A stretch of DNA of 14,148 bases from Wenzhouxiangellaceae bacterium (GTDB taxonomy: Bacteria > Pseudomonadota > Gammaproteobacteria > Xanthomonadales > Wenzhouxiangellaceae). The stretch's first letter is position 1, and each line of letters opens with the position of its first letter. The stretch is taken from NCBI GenBank assembly GCA_023258355.1, contig JALQZL010000032.1:1-14148 (forward strand), in the 5' to 3' direction. Below are positions 6,463 through 13,653 of the stretch, piece by piece. The notes under the pieces were generated by a model. It had not been told where the DNA came from. It searched no databases and was given only the letters and a program-made list of their open reading frames with translations. Made by a program: the position numbers and the translations under genes.

Positions 6463-7986
6463 ATGAAATTGGGCTTAATCCTCGGTGACCAGTTAAATGA
6501 AAACAATGCCATCTTTGATCACTTAAACCAAGAATCTGATGTCATCGTGATGGGCGAGGTCTTGGAAGAGGCCAGTTACGTGCCTCATCATCTCAAAAAA
6601 ATCATCCTGATTTTTTCTGCCATGCGCCATCGTGCTGAGCGCCTCAAAGAGCAGGGGTGGCATGTGCATTACCACTCACTGGATCTCACAAGCTCAATCA
6701 AAAGCTTCCCAGACTTGCTAGAAGCAGCCCGATCGCTGGGGGATGTGGATGAAATCCTAGTTGCTCACCCAGGTGAGTGGCGCGTGCTGGATATGCTCAA
6801 AACATGGTCTGAACAACGTCAAGTGCCGCTGCGTGTTCTGCCGGATACTCGATTCATCTCTGACTTGACGTCATTTGATGCATGGGCAGAGGGAAAGAAG
6901 CAGTTACGGATGGAGTTTTTTTACCGGTTGATGCGGCAGAAGACTGGCTTTTTGATGGTCGATGGGCACCCTGTCGGTGGCGTTTGGAATTTAGATGCTG
7001 AAAACAGAAAGCGCTGGAAGGGCGATCCACCTATTCATCCCATCAAGCCATTTCATCCTGATCCGATTACCCAAGCGGTTATTGAGCAAGTGTGCGCTGA
7101 GCTCGATGGGTTTGGATCGGCAGAGGGTTTTGATTATCCGGTGACGCCGGAGCAGGCTCAGGAGGCAGTGAGCGACTTTGTGACTTATCGACTCACTGCT
7201 TTTGGTGACTTTCAAGATGCGCTTGTGGATGAAGAAGACTATCTTTTTCATTCGCGGCTGTCTGCTGCACTCAATGTGGGCTTATTAGATCCTATGGATG
7301 TTTGTCAGCAAGCCATTGATGCTTTTGAGGCGGGGCGAGCGCCGCTCAATGCTGTTGAAGGGTTTGTCCGTCAAATTATTGGATGGCGAGAGTTTATCCG
7401 CGGCATTTATTGGCGCTTCATGCCTGACTATGCGACACGGAACACCTTAGGGCATGACCAGCCATTGCCTGAGTGGTATTGGACTGGTGAAACCAAGATG
7501 CGCTGTTTGGCTCGAGCAATTGATGCGACTGCCAGAAATGCCTACGCTCATCACATTCAGCGATTGATGGTCACAGGTAATTTCGCGCTCATCTTGGGCG
7601 TTGTTCCTGAGGCCATTTGTCGCTGGTATCTGGCTGTTTATGCCGATGCCTATGATTGGGTGGAGTTGCCAAACACACTGGGTATGGTGATGCATGCCGA
7701 TGGCGGTGTTGTGGGATCCAAACCTTATGCTGCCAGTGGCAAATACATTGAGCGAATGGGTGATCACTGCAAGCACTGTCATTACTCGGTCAAAGAGACT
7801 GAGACTTCGCAAGCTTGCCCATTCAATGCCTTGTACTGGGATTTTCTGATGCGACATCGAGACAAGTTTGAGGCTAACCCTCGAATGAAAATGATGTATC
7901 GCAATGTTGACCGCATGGATGAGGATCGCCAACAAGCCATTGCGGCTCGTGCCCAGTGGCTCAAGACTCACATCAATACGTTGTGA
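6463..7986 (+). CDS. Iron-sulfur bacterial cryptochrome/photolyase (PhrB-like, probable (6-4) photolyase)
   Basis: Flavoprotein of the FeS-BCP (CryPro) subfamily, whose characterised member PhrB of Agrobacterium repairs UV-induced (6-4) photoproducts using light. The 507 residues include an N-terminal alpha/beta chromophore domain (LGLILGDQL start) and a C-terminal helical FAD domain. Four cysteines, C348, C436, C439 and C452 (HCKHC and ACPFN motifs), sit at a constant offset of two from the PhrB [4Fe-4S] ligands C350, C438, C441 and C454. By the same offset W340, W388 and Y389 match the PhrB electron-transfer residues, and H363/H364 match the active-site histidines H365/H366. All known key residues are therefore intact. 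An AAGGA site lies 7 to 8 bases before the ATG. It diverges from the acyltransferase gene and converges on the Trm112-like gene with 7 bases between stops. Actual DNA repair versus a light-sensing role is not settled by sequence. Confidence 0.93.
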   Translation: MKLGLILGDQLNENNAIFDHLNQESDVIVMGEVLEEASYVPHHLKKIILIFSAMRHRAERLKEQGWHVHYHSLDLTSSIKSFPDLLEAARSLGDVDEILVAHPGEWRVLDMLKTWSEQRQVPLRVLPDTRFISDLTSFDAWAEGKKQLRMEFFYRLMRQKTGFLMVDGHPVGGVWNLDAENRKRWKGDPPIHPIKPFHPDPITQAVIEQVCAELDGFGSAEGFDYPVTPEQAQEAVSDFVTYRLTAFGDFQDALVDEEDYLFHSRLSAALNVGLLDPMDVCQQAIDAFEAGRAPLNAVEGFVRQIIGWREFIRGIYWRFMPDYATRNTLGHDQPLPEWYWTGETKMRCLARAIDATARNAYAHHIQRLMVTGNFALILGVVPEAICRWYLAVYADAYDWVELPNTLGMVMHADGGVVGSKPYAASGKYIERMGDHCKHCHYSVKETETSQACPFNALYWDFLMRHRDKFEANPRMKMMYRNVDRMDEDRQQAIAARAQWLKTHINTL

Positions 7987-7993
7987 GCTCGGC

Positions 7994-8263
7994 TTAGAGT
8001 GGGGATTTAAATTGTGTGGTACCGATGCCTCTATCTGGCAGTAGTATCGGGATCCCTTGCTCAATGGCGTAAATCACCTTCCCATCGCGGGTGATCAACG
8101 CGGCTTTGAGTGTGCCTTTGACTGGTGCATGGTCAACATATTGCACTTCACCATCGCCAATCGCTTGATTTAGTTTTTTCAAGCGAGCTGCGCTTAGTGG
8201 CAGAAGCGGTTCGTAGCTGACCGGGCAGCATAAAATATCGATGAGATGGTCGGGTAAATTCAT
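7994..8263 (-). CDS. Trm112-like (YcaR/UPF0434) small protein
   Basis: An 89-residue protein of the Trm112 family. Eukaryotic Trm112 activates several methyltransferases; bacterial roles are poorly known. The N-terminal DILCCPVSYEPL matches the family's L-x-x-L-x-CPxC-x-x-PL start, and YAIEQGIPILLP matches the conserved Y-P-I-x-DGIPVLLP block. The usual second cysteine of the CPxC pair is serine here, so the zinc site seen in some relatives is probably absent. It is about 25 residues longer than E. coli YcaR, mostly in the middle and at the C-terminus. It stands alone on the minus strand, divergent from purE. Confidence 0.85.
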   Translation of the reverse strand: MNLPDHLIDILCCPVSYEPLLPLSAARLKKLNQAIGDGEVQYVDHAPVKGTLKAALITRDGKVIYAIEQGIPILLPDRGIGTTQFKSPL

Positions 8264-8269
8264 GACTCT

Positions 8270-8298
8270 ATTTTAGCCTTGTTTAGGTGATCTGTTGA
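8270..8298 (-). promoter_or_regulatory. Candidate promoter for the Trm112-like gene, implying a leaderless or near-leaderless mRNA
   Basis: On the minus strand TCAACA (4 of 6, 8293..8298), a 17-base spacer and TAAAAT (5 of 6, 8270..8275) end only six bases before the ATG. Transcription starting at the usual distance would begin at or very near the start codon. No Shine-Dalgarno sequence is visible before the gene, which agrees with this reading. Confidence 0.35.
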
Positions 8299-8349
8299 CA
8301 TTCGCATTGTCGCCTATCTCCAGCCCTGATAACATTGCCTTTTAGATAT

Positions 8350-8356
8350 AGGAGGT
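8350..8356 (+). promoter_or_regulatory. Strong ribosome binding site of purE
   Basis: A full AGGAGGT, four bases before the purE ATG. It is the strongest Shine-Dalgarno match seen in the window. A perfect TTGACA lies at 8295..8300, but no good -10 sits at the right distance; TTGTCG-17-TAACAT slightly downstream is an equally weak alternative, so the purE promoter is not assigned. No PurR-like operator palindrome is seen. Confidence 0.8.
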
Positions 8357-8360
8357 CGCT

Positions 8361-8855
8361 ATGAGCGGACCAGCCAAAGTCGCCGTCATCATGGGGTCGC
8401 AAAGCGATTGGGAGACCATGAAGCATGCGGTCGATATCCTAAAGGCCCTCGAAATCCCTACTCAAACGCAGGTCGTGTCAGCCCATAGGACGCCAGAGGC
8501 CATGGCCGAGTTTGCCAAATCGGCGAAGTCTAGGGGACTTCAGGTCATCATTGCAGGGGCCGGTGGTGCTGCCCACTTGCCTGGCATGGTGGCCAGCCAT
8601 ACCAGCTTGCCTGTGCTGGGGGTGCCGGTGTCATCTAAGGCATTGAAGGGACAGGATTCACTATTGTCAATCGTACAAATGCCTGGTGGAATTCCGGTGG
8701 GTACGCTGGCTATTGGCCGAGCAGGCGCGATCAATGCGGGTCTGCTCGCAGCCAGCATACTTGGACTATCGGATCCTGCAATACAGGGGCGTTATGAGCA
8801 ATGGCGCCAAGCCCAGACAGACGATGTATTGGCTCATCCTGAGCCAAAAGATTAG
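8361..8855 (+). CDS. purE: N5-carboxyaminoimidazole ribonucleotide mutase
   Basis: Purine biosynthesis enzyme that converts N5-CAIR, made by PurK, to CAIR. The 164-residue protein is full length for class I PurE (E. coli 169). It shows the nucleotide-binding start VAVIMGSQSDWETM, the SAHRTP motif with catalytic H42 (E. coli H45), AGAGGAAHLPGM, and the PGGIPVGTLAIG block. Together with the adjacent purK this indicates the bacterial two-enzyme ATP-dependent route rather than the single-step class II enzyme. purK follows after 11 bases in the same direction. Confidence 0.97.
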   Translation: MSGPAKVAVIMGSQSDWETMKHAVDILKALEIPTQTQVVSAHRTPEAMAEFAKSAKSRGLQVIIAGAGGAAHLPGMVASHTSLPVLGVPVSSKALKGQDSLLSIVQMPGGIPVGTLAIGRAGAINAGLLAASILGLSDPAIQGRYEQWRQAQTDDVLAHPEPKD

Positions 8856-8858
8856 GAT
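8853..8858 (+). promoter_or_regulatory. Ribosome binding site of purK
   Basis: TAGGAT overlaps the purE TAG stop and lies 8 bases before the GTG at 8867. It supports the GTG start and tight translational linkage of purE and purK. Confidence 0.6.
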
Positions 8859-8866
8859 ATTTTTTT

Positions 8867-9991
8867 GTGCGTATCGGCATCCTTGGGGCGGGTCAACTAG
8901 CAAAGATGATGGCGTTGGCTGGCCAGCCTTTGGGTTGTCAGTTTGTGTTCATAGATCCTGCGCCTGATGCCTGCGCAGCCTCATTGGGTGAGCATCATGT
9001 TCTTGACTGGTCCGATCAGGCAGTGTTGGCAGTGCTTAAGCACTGTGATCGCGTCACTTTCGACTTTGAAAATGTCGATTCGTCGATGCTGAAGCAGCTG
9101 GCACAGGTCACCATGGTCCGCCCGAGCATTCTCGCTTTAGAGGCCTCACAGGACCGACTAAAAGAAAAAAGCTTACTCCATCAGTTGGGTCTGCCTGTTG
9201 CTCCCTATGCCGAGGTGTCCTCGCGGCCAGAACTGCTTGCGGCAGTAGAGAAAGTGGGTCTGCCAGCGGTGATTAAGACGCGTCGGTTTGGCTATGATGG
9301 CAAAGGCCAAAGCTTGGTGCGGACCCAAGAAGATTTAGAGGCGACGTGGCAGGCATTGGGTGGTCATGCACTCATTGCAGAGTCTTTGGTGGACTTCACC
9401 CATGAGTGCGCGATCAGTGCAGTGCGCGATGAACGGGGTCAGATCCGAATCTATCCACTCACCCATACGCTTCACAAGCATGGCATCTTACGCTTTGCGC
9501 TAAGCCCATCGTCGGCCAATGCGCCTTTCGTGGACGAGGCAAAGGCCATTGTCACTCAATTAATTGAATCACTGGATTACATAGGCTGTCTGACGGTGGA
9601 GTTTTTTGTTACCCACGCTGGGTTGGTGGTGAATGAAATCGCACCAAGAGTCCATAACTCAGCGCATTGGACCATTGAGGGTAGCGCATGCTCCCAATTT
9701 GAGAACCATATTCGGGCAATAGCAGACTGGCCGTTGGGTGACACTGAGGGTCATGGGGTCAGCTTGATGATTAATTTTATTGGACGCATGCCCTCCAAGG
9801 ACATGCTTCAAATCAGTGGGCTACACTGGCATGACTATGGCAAGGTACCAAGGGCTGGCCGAAAGGTCGGACATGCCACTTGGCAGCTGGGATCATTTGA
9901 TGAGTTGACTGAAAAGCTCGACGACTTGAGTGACTTTCTAGCAGATGACGAGGTTCAATGGCTTATGGATCTCATCAAGCAGGCTGGTTGA
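8867..9991 (+). CDS. purK: N5-carboxyaminoimidazole ribonucleotide synthase
   Basis: ATP-grasp enzyme that carboxylates AIR with bicarbonate to give N5-CAIR, the substrate of PurE. The 374 residues (E. coli 355) start with the GILGAGQLAKMM glycine-rich loop. Residues 134-148 (VIKTRRFGYDGKGQ) hold the ATP-binding lysine and glycine loop. ESLVDFTHECAIS (172-184) is the second ATP-grasp strand, and residues 257-269 (EIAPRVHNSAHWT) carry the metal-binding and substrate residues. HDYGK-PRAGRKVGH (322-336) is the C-terminal PurK signature. The start codon is GTG; the protein begins normally at this residue. The last 37 bases overlap the end of the convergent ABC ATPase gene, so about 12 C-terminal residues are encoded opposite the other gene's last codons. 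Confidence 0.96.
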   Translation: MRIGILGAGQLAKMMALAGQPLGCQFVFIDPAPDACAASLGEHHVLDWSDQAVLAVLKHCDRVTFDFENVDSSMLKQLAQVTMVRPSILALEASQDRLKEKSLLHQLGLPVAPYAEVSSRPELLAAVEKVGLPAVIKTRRFGYDGKGQSLVRTQEDLEATWQALGGHALIAESLVDFTHECAISAVRDERGQIRIYPLTHTLHKHGILRFALSPSSANAPFVDEAKAIVTQLIESLDYIGCLTVEFFVTHAGLVVNEIAPRVHNSAHWTIEGSACSQFENHIRAIADWPLGDTEGHGVSLMINFIGRMPSKDMLQISGLHWHDYGKVPRAGRKVGHATWQLGSFDELTEKLDDLSDFLADDEVQWLMDLIKQAG

Positions 9992-11016
9992 TCTTTGGGG
10001 AAAATCACAGGGTGCTTCGCCAGCAGTGAAATTTTTATTTCCTCGCCAATCTCATAATCTGTGTGGCTTGGGAAGAGCGCAGTCACCTGTGAGTCATTAG
10101 GCAAGGCCAGACGATAGAGCATGTCCGCCCCTTGGAATTGCCTCTCAACGATGGTCGCTAGAACGCCTGCTTCGTCAATTTGTAAGTCATCGGGCCGCAC
10201 CAGTACCAAGCATTCTGTGCCGTCTCCAAACGACTCAGGTTTTGGTGTGCGTCCCAGTGCATGAATAATCTCATTGCCTTCAATTGAGGCCTCTAGATAA
10301 CTGCTTCGCCCAGTAAAGGCCGCCACATAAGGCGTGGCCGGTTGGTGATAGAGCGTGTAGGGGCTAGCCCATTGAAGCATGCGTCCATCATCCATCAATC
10401 CCACACGATCGGCTAAGGCAAAGGCTTCTTCTTGGTCATGCGTTACCAACAAGGTGGCGGTGCCTCGGTCCTTGAGAATGCTGCGGACTTCATCAGCCAA
10501 GCCTCTTCTTAGACCCGTATCCAAATTAGAAAACGGCTCATCCATGAGTAACACCGCAGGCTCAGGTGCCAAGGCTCTCGCCAGTGCGACCCGTTGCTGT
10601 TGGCCCCCAGACAATTCATGGGGGTAGCGTTGACCAAGGCCAGTGAGCCCCGTAAGCGCAAGCAACTGCTCAACACGGCCCATACGCTCATCACGGCTCA
10701 GTTTTCGAAGCCCGAATCCCACATTGTCCACCACCCGCAAGTGAGGAAATAGTGCTTGATCTTGAAAGACCATTCCGACGCTACGTTTTTCCGGTGACAC
10801 CATCACATCAGCAGAACTGACCAATTGGCCATGAATGGTGATCTCCCCCGACAGTAACCGTTCAAAGCCAGCAATGGCTCGCAAGGCTGTGGTCTTGCCA
10901 CAACCAGAGGCACCCAGAAGACAACCAATTTCACCTTTGTCTAGCGAGAAACTGAGTCCTCTTACAACCGAGAGACGGCCATAACTGAGATGAATGTTGT
11001 CAACCGACAGAATCAT
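9955..11016 (-). CDS. ABC transporter ATP-binding protein, FbpC/PotA-like importer type
   Basis: Cytoplasmic ATPase of a CUT1/FbpC-type importer, 353 residues. Walker A is GASGCGKT (35-42), Q-loop Q85 in VFQDQALFPHL, signature LSGGQQQRVALARAL from 135, Walker B VLLMDEP (155-161), and switch histidine H193 in VTHDQEEA. A C-terminal regulatory TOBE-like region (about 235-345) contains VRPDD. The overall pattern resembles ferric-iron FbpC, but spermidine, sulfate or thiamine systems share this architecture. No permease or binding-protein gene is in the window, so it is an orphan here. Its ATG overlaps the argD stop as TAATG, indicating translational coupling, and its own end overlaps the purK end by 37 bases. 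Confidence 0.9.
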   Translation of the reverse strand: MILSVDNIHLSYGRLSVVRGLSFSLDKGEIGCLLGASGCGKTTALRAIAGFERLLSGEITIHGQLVSSADVMVSPEKRSVGMVFQDQALFPHLRVVDNVGFGLRKLSRDERMGRVEQLLALTGLTGLGQRYPHELSGGQQQRVALARALAPEPAVLLMDEPFSNLDTGLRRGLADEVRSILKDRGTATLLVTHDQEEAFALADRVGLMDDGRMLQWASPYTLYHQPATPYVAAFTGRSSYLEASIEGNEIIHALGRTPKPESFGDGTECLVLVRPDDLQIDEAGVLATIVERQFQGADMLYRLALPNDSQVTALFPSHTDYEIGEEIKISLLAKHPVIFPKDQPACLMRSISH

Positions 11017-12224
11017 TATGATGCCTGATCGGCAAAGTGTTCCTCGATGACCTTGGCGAGGGTGTCTACGATTTGTTCAATATGGGTCTCATCAACGATC
11101 AAGGGTGGCAAAAGACGAATGATACGGCCACGGGTGACATTGATGATCAACTTGTGATGCAAGGCCCGAGTCTTTAATTCAGCCACATCCACATCAAACT
11201 CAATGCCCACCATCAGACCACGCCCTCTGATCTCCACGATGTGTGGATGCCCTGATAGCTGCGTCTGGAGTTGCTCAAGCAGGCGCTTGCCCATTGTCTC
11301 AGCCCGTTCGCAAATGTGATCAGACCGCATGACTGCCAAGACCTCTAAGCCCACGCGACAGGCGAGAGGATTGCCGCCAAAGGTTGTGCCGTGGGAACCC
11401 ACTGGGAGGAGGCCAGCGACTTTTTCTGTGGCAAGGCAAGCACCAATCGGCATGCCATTGCCCAAGGCTTTTGCGATGGTGACCACATCAGGCAAGAGAC
11501 CCGGTTCATGCTGATAGCCAAACCAACGCCCTGTTCGCGCCATGCCACACTGAATCTCATCAAGCATGAGCAAGGCATCGTGTTGGTCACACAACCCACG
11601 TAAGTGCGTCAAGTAACCCGCTGGCGCTACTCGCACGCCGCCTTCACCTTGCACCGGCTCAATCAGTGCAGCAACGAGGTTCGGATGGGTTCTAAACGCA
11701 TGGGTGGCTGCTTCGCAGTCTCCGAAAGGGACGCGGATAAATTCACCCACCAATGGACCGAAGCCTTCTTGAATCGCAGCGCTACCAGAGGCGGATAAAG
11801 AGGCCAAGCTTCTGCCGTGAAAGCTCTCACTGGCGACAAGAATGGCTGGCTGCTCAATGTGTTGTGCGGAGGCATGCCGTCGCGCGATCTTGATCGCACA
11901 TTCCACAGCCTCCAAGCCGGAGTTCGAAAGAAACACCCGATCTAAACCAGAGATGGCGCAGAGGCCTGCGGCGAGACACTCCTGCATCGGTAGATGCGCA
12001 ATATTGGCGGTATGCCACAAAGTCTTGGCTTGGTCACACAAAGCCTCAGCCAATTGAGGGTGAGCATGACCTAGGCTACAAACGGCAATGCCACTTAAGG
12101 CATCCAAGTAACGCTCACCTTGGTCATCGAACAACCAAACACCTTCGCCGCGGACAAATCGGACTGCCATTCGAGCGTAGGTATCGAACAGATGGGTCGA
12201 AGACATCTGCAGCTCAGTATTCAT
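11016..12224 (-). CDS. argD: Acetylornithine aminotransferase (class III PLP aminotransferase)
   Basis: PLP enzyme of arginine biosynthesis that interconverts N-acetylglutamate semialdehyde and N-acetylornithine; many members also act on succinyl-diaminopimelate for lysine. The 402-residue protein has the YLDALSGIAVCSLGH start, NSG (101-103), SESFHGRS (132-139), LDEIQCGMARTG with PLP-contacting D222, IAKALGNGMPIGA with Schiff-base K252, and GSHGTTFGGNPLAC. The common NSGxEAN motif reads NSGLEAV here, a mild deviation. An internal ATG at 12206 (M7) is a plausible alternative start, because the first ATG has its AGGG only two or three bases away. It lies 21 bases after sodB and overlaps the ABC ATPase start by one base, so the three genes probably form one transcript. 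No other arg genes are nearby. Confidence 0.93.
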   Translation of the reverse strand: MNTELQMSSTHLFDTYARMAVRFVRGEGVWLFDDQGERYLDALSGIAVCSLGHAHPQLAEALCDQAKTLWHTANIAHLPMQECLAAGLCAISGLDRVFLSNSGLEAVECAIKIARRHASAQHIEQPAILVASESFHGRSLASLSASGSAAIQEGFGPLVGEFIRVPFGDCEAATHAFRTHPNLVAALIEPVQGEGGVRVAPAGYLTHLRGLCDQHDALLMLDEIQCGMARTGRWFGYQHEPGLLPDVVTIAKALGNGMPIGACLATEKVAGLLPVGSHGTTFGGNPLACRVGLEVLAVMRSDHICERAETMGKRLLEQLQTQLSGHPHIVEIRGRGLMVGIEFDVDVAELKTRALHHKLIINVTRGRIIRLLPPLIVDETHIEQIVDTLAKVIEEHFADQAS

Positions 12225-12245
12225 GCCCTGTTCGAGCTAAATGAG

Positions 12246-12824
12246 CTAGGCCAACTGCGCCGCAGCAAAGTCCCAATTGACGACAGCCCAAAAGGCCTCC
12301 ATGTATTTGGGACGCGCGTTGCGGTAGTCGACATAGTAAGAGTGTTCCCACATATCGCAGGCGAGTAAGACCTGATCACCCTCAGTGATTGGTGTCGCTG
12401 CATTGCTGGTGGTTTTAATGGCGAGCTCACCTTCCGGCGTTTGCACCAACCAAGCCCAACCAGAACCGAACACATTGACGGCCGCATCAGTGAACTTTGT
12501 CTTAAATGTCTCAAAATCCCCAAAGGCTGATGTGATTTTCTCTGCCAAAGCGCCCGTCGGTTGGCCACCGCCCTGAGGACTCATGCATTGCCAGTAGTAG
12601 TCATGATTCGACATCTGAGCCGCATTGTTGAAGATCGCGCCACTGCTCCCTTTGACAATGTCTTCTAAGCTCTTGTCCTCAAACTCAGTGCCCGCAATCA
12701 GGCCGTTTAGTTTGTCGACATAGGTTTGATTGTGTTTTCCATAATGGAAATCCAGAGTCTCTGCAGAGATGTGTGGCTCCAGTGCGTGACGGTCATAGGG
12801 TAGCTCGGGTAGGGAAAAGGCCAT
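12246..12824 (-). CDS. sodB: Superoxide dismutase, Fe type
   Basis: Cytoplasmic enzyme converting superoxide to hydrogen peroxide and O2. The 192 residues match E. coli SodB length. Metal ligands are H27, H74 (NHDYYW), D157 and H161 (DMWEHSYYVDYRN). Q70 in NNAAQ, at the position of E. coli Gln69, and the SGWAWLV block favour iron over manganese. No signal peptide is present. A good AAGGAG ribosome binding site lies just upstream. It is the first gene of a probable sodB-argD-ABC ATPase transcript; rnt ends 106 bases upstream on the same strand. Confidence 0.96.
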   Translation of the reverse strand: MAFSLPELPYDRHALEPHISAETLDFHYGKHNQTYVDKLNGLIAGTEFEDKSLEDIVKGSSGAIFNNAAQMSNHDYYWQCMSPQGGGQPTGALAEKITSAFGDFETFKTKFTDAAVNVFGSGWAWLVQTPEGELAIKTTSNAATPITEGDQVLLACDMWEHSYYVDYRNARPKYMEAFWAVVNWDFAAAQLA

Positions 12825-12830
12825 TGGCGA

Positions 12831-12836
12831 CTCCTT
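12831..12836 (-). promoter_or_regulatory. Ribosome binding site of sodB
   Basis: AAGGAG on the minus strand, six bases before the sodB ATG, fixing the start at 12824. Confidence 0.75.
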
Positions 12837-12848
12837 CGATAATCTTTG

Positions 12849-12862
12849 GTTAATCAGTTAAC
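12849..12862. repeat. Dyad-symmetric sequence in the sodB leader
   Basis: GTTAATCAGTTAAC has 5-bp arms around four bases and lies 25 bases upstream of the sodB start, downstream of the candidate promoter. It could be an operator or a small RNA hairpin. It does not match the Fur consensus well. Confidence 0.35.
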
Positions 12863-12866
12863 GCTC

Positions 12867-12884
12867 ACCCCTTGGATATGGGGT
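12867..12884. repeat. Inverted repeat between rnt and sodB
   Basis: ACCCC and GGGGT arms flank an 8-base loop. On the minus strand it lies 46 bases after the rnt stop and near the predicted 5' end of the sodB mRNA. No T-run follows, so it is not a clear terminator. Confidence 0.3.
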
Positions 12885-12896
12885 AACTTTGGTCCT

Positions 12897-12924
12897 ATTA
12901 TGCCATTGATGAGGTCATTGCTAA
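12897..12924 (-). promoter_or_regulatory. Candidate sodB promoter
   Basis: On the minus strand TTAGCA (4 of 6, 12919..12924), a 16-base spacer and CATAAT (5 of 6, 12897..12902) predict a start near 12890 and a leader of about 65 bases containing both inverted repeats. It lies in the 106-base gap after rnt. Read by eye. Confidence 0.4.
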
Positions 12925-12930
12925 GGAAAA

Positions 12931-13557
12931 TCAATCACTCTCTGCAACATGCAGTTGTCGCCACCGATTGCAGATCGTGCAAAACAAGCTGGCGGTTCGC
13001 TCCGTATCATAAGCGGCCGAGTGGGCCCTCGAGCCGTCCCAGTCTAGGCCTGCCGCAGCCACAGCCCTGGCTAAGACAGTTTGTCCATAAGCAAGCCCGC
13101 CCAAGGTTGCGGTATCAAAGCAGCTAAAGGGGTGGAAGGGATTTCGCTTGTAACCGACCCGTTCAACGGCGGCATTTAAAAAGCCCAAATCAAAATGCGC
13201 ATTGTGCCCAACCAAAACAGCCCGTTTGCATTGGGACTCTTTCAAAGCTTCTCTCACTGGCCGCAACAATTCTCTGAGTGCTTGGTCCTCAGGAACAGAT
13301 GGCCTGAGCGGGTGGTCTGGCCTGATGCCATTAAACTCCAGCGCGGCGGCTTCTATATTCGCTCCAGAAAAAGGGGCAATGTGTCGCACCATCACTTCAC
13401 GTGGCGAGAGCCAGCCATCCTCGTCCATGTCGATGATGCAGACAGCCAACTCTAGTAAGGCATCGGTCTTTGCATTAAACCCGCCTGTTTCAACATCAAC
13501 CACAACGGGCTGAAAGCCTCGAAAGCGGTGGGCGAGTTCGGTGGTGTCTACGTTCAT
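12931..13557 (-). CDS. rnt: Ribonuclease T
   Basis: DEDDh 3'-5' exonuclease that finishes tRNA 3' ends and 23S/5S rRNA and drives tRNA end turnover; dimeric and cytoplasmic. The 208 residues are slightly shorter than E. coli (215). Catalytic residues D21 and E23 (VDVETGG), D123 (GHNAHFDLGFL), H179 and D184 (AHSAAYDTERTA) all sit at a constant offset of two from E. coli D23, E25, D125, H181 and D186. The FNGIRPDHPLR block, typical of RNase T, and FSCFDTATLGGLAYGQTVLA separate it from DNA polymerase epsilon subunits. No good Shine-Dalgarno sequence precedes the ATG. The nth gene ends 96 bases upstream on the same strand; the gap holds nothing clear. Confidence 0.94.
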   Translation of the reverse strand: MNVDTTELAHRFRGFQPVVVDVETGGFNAKTDALLELAVCIIDMDEDGWLSPREVMVRHIAPFSGANIEAAALEFNGIRPDHPLRPSVPEDQALRELLRPVREALKESQCKRAVLVGHNAHFDLGFLNAAVERVGYKRNPFHPFSCFDTATLGGLAYGQTVLARAVAAAGLDWDGSRAHSAAYDTERTASLFCTICNRWRQLHVAESD

Positions 13558-13653
13558 ATCAATGGGCGCCTATGGAATCCCTTCATCATACCGCCTCAAC
13601 TGTGATCAAGGTCTGCACAGAGGATATCTGTTCCAGATTCGGGCGGTCTGCCC

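Noticed and set aside
7447..8064. Minus-strand 205-codon open frame antisense to the photolyase gene
   Set aside because: It overlaps the well-supported photolyase and the end of the Trm112-like gene, has no recognisable domain and no good ribosome binding site; it is a shadow frame.
13640..13653. GGGC/GCCC hairpin just after the nth stop
   Set aside because: A four-base-pair stem without a T-run on the minus strand is too weak to call a terminator.
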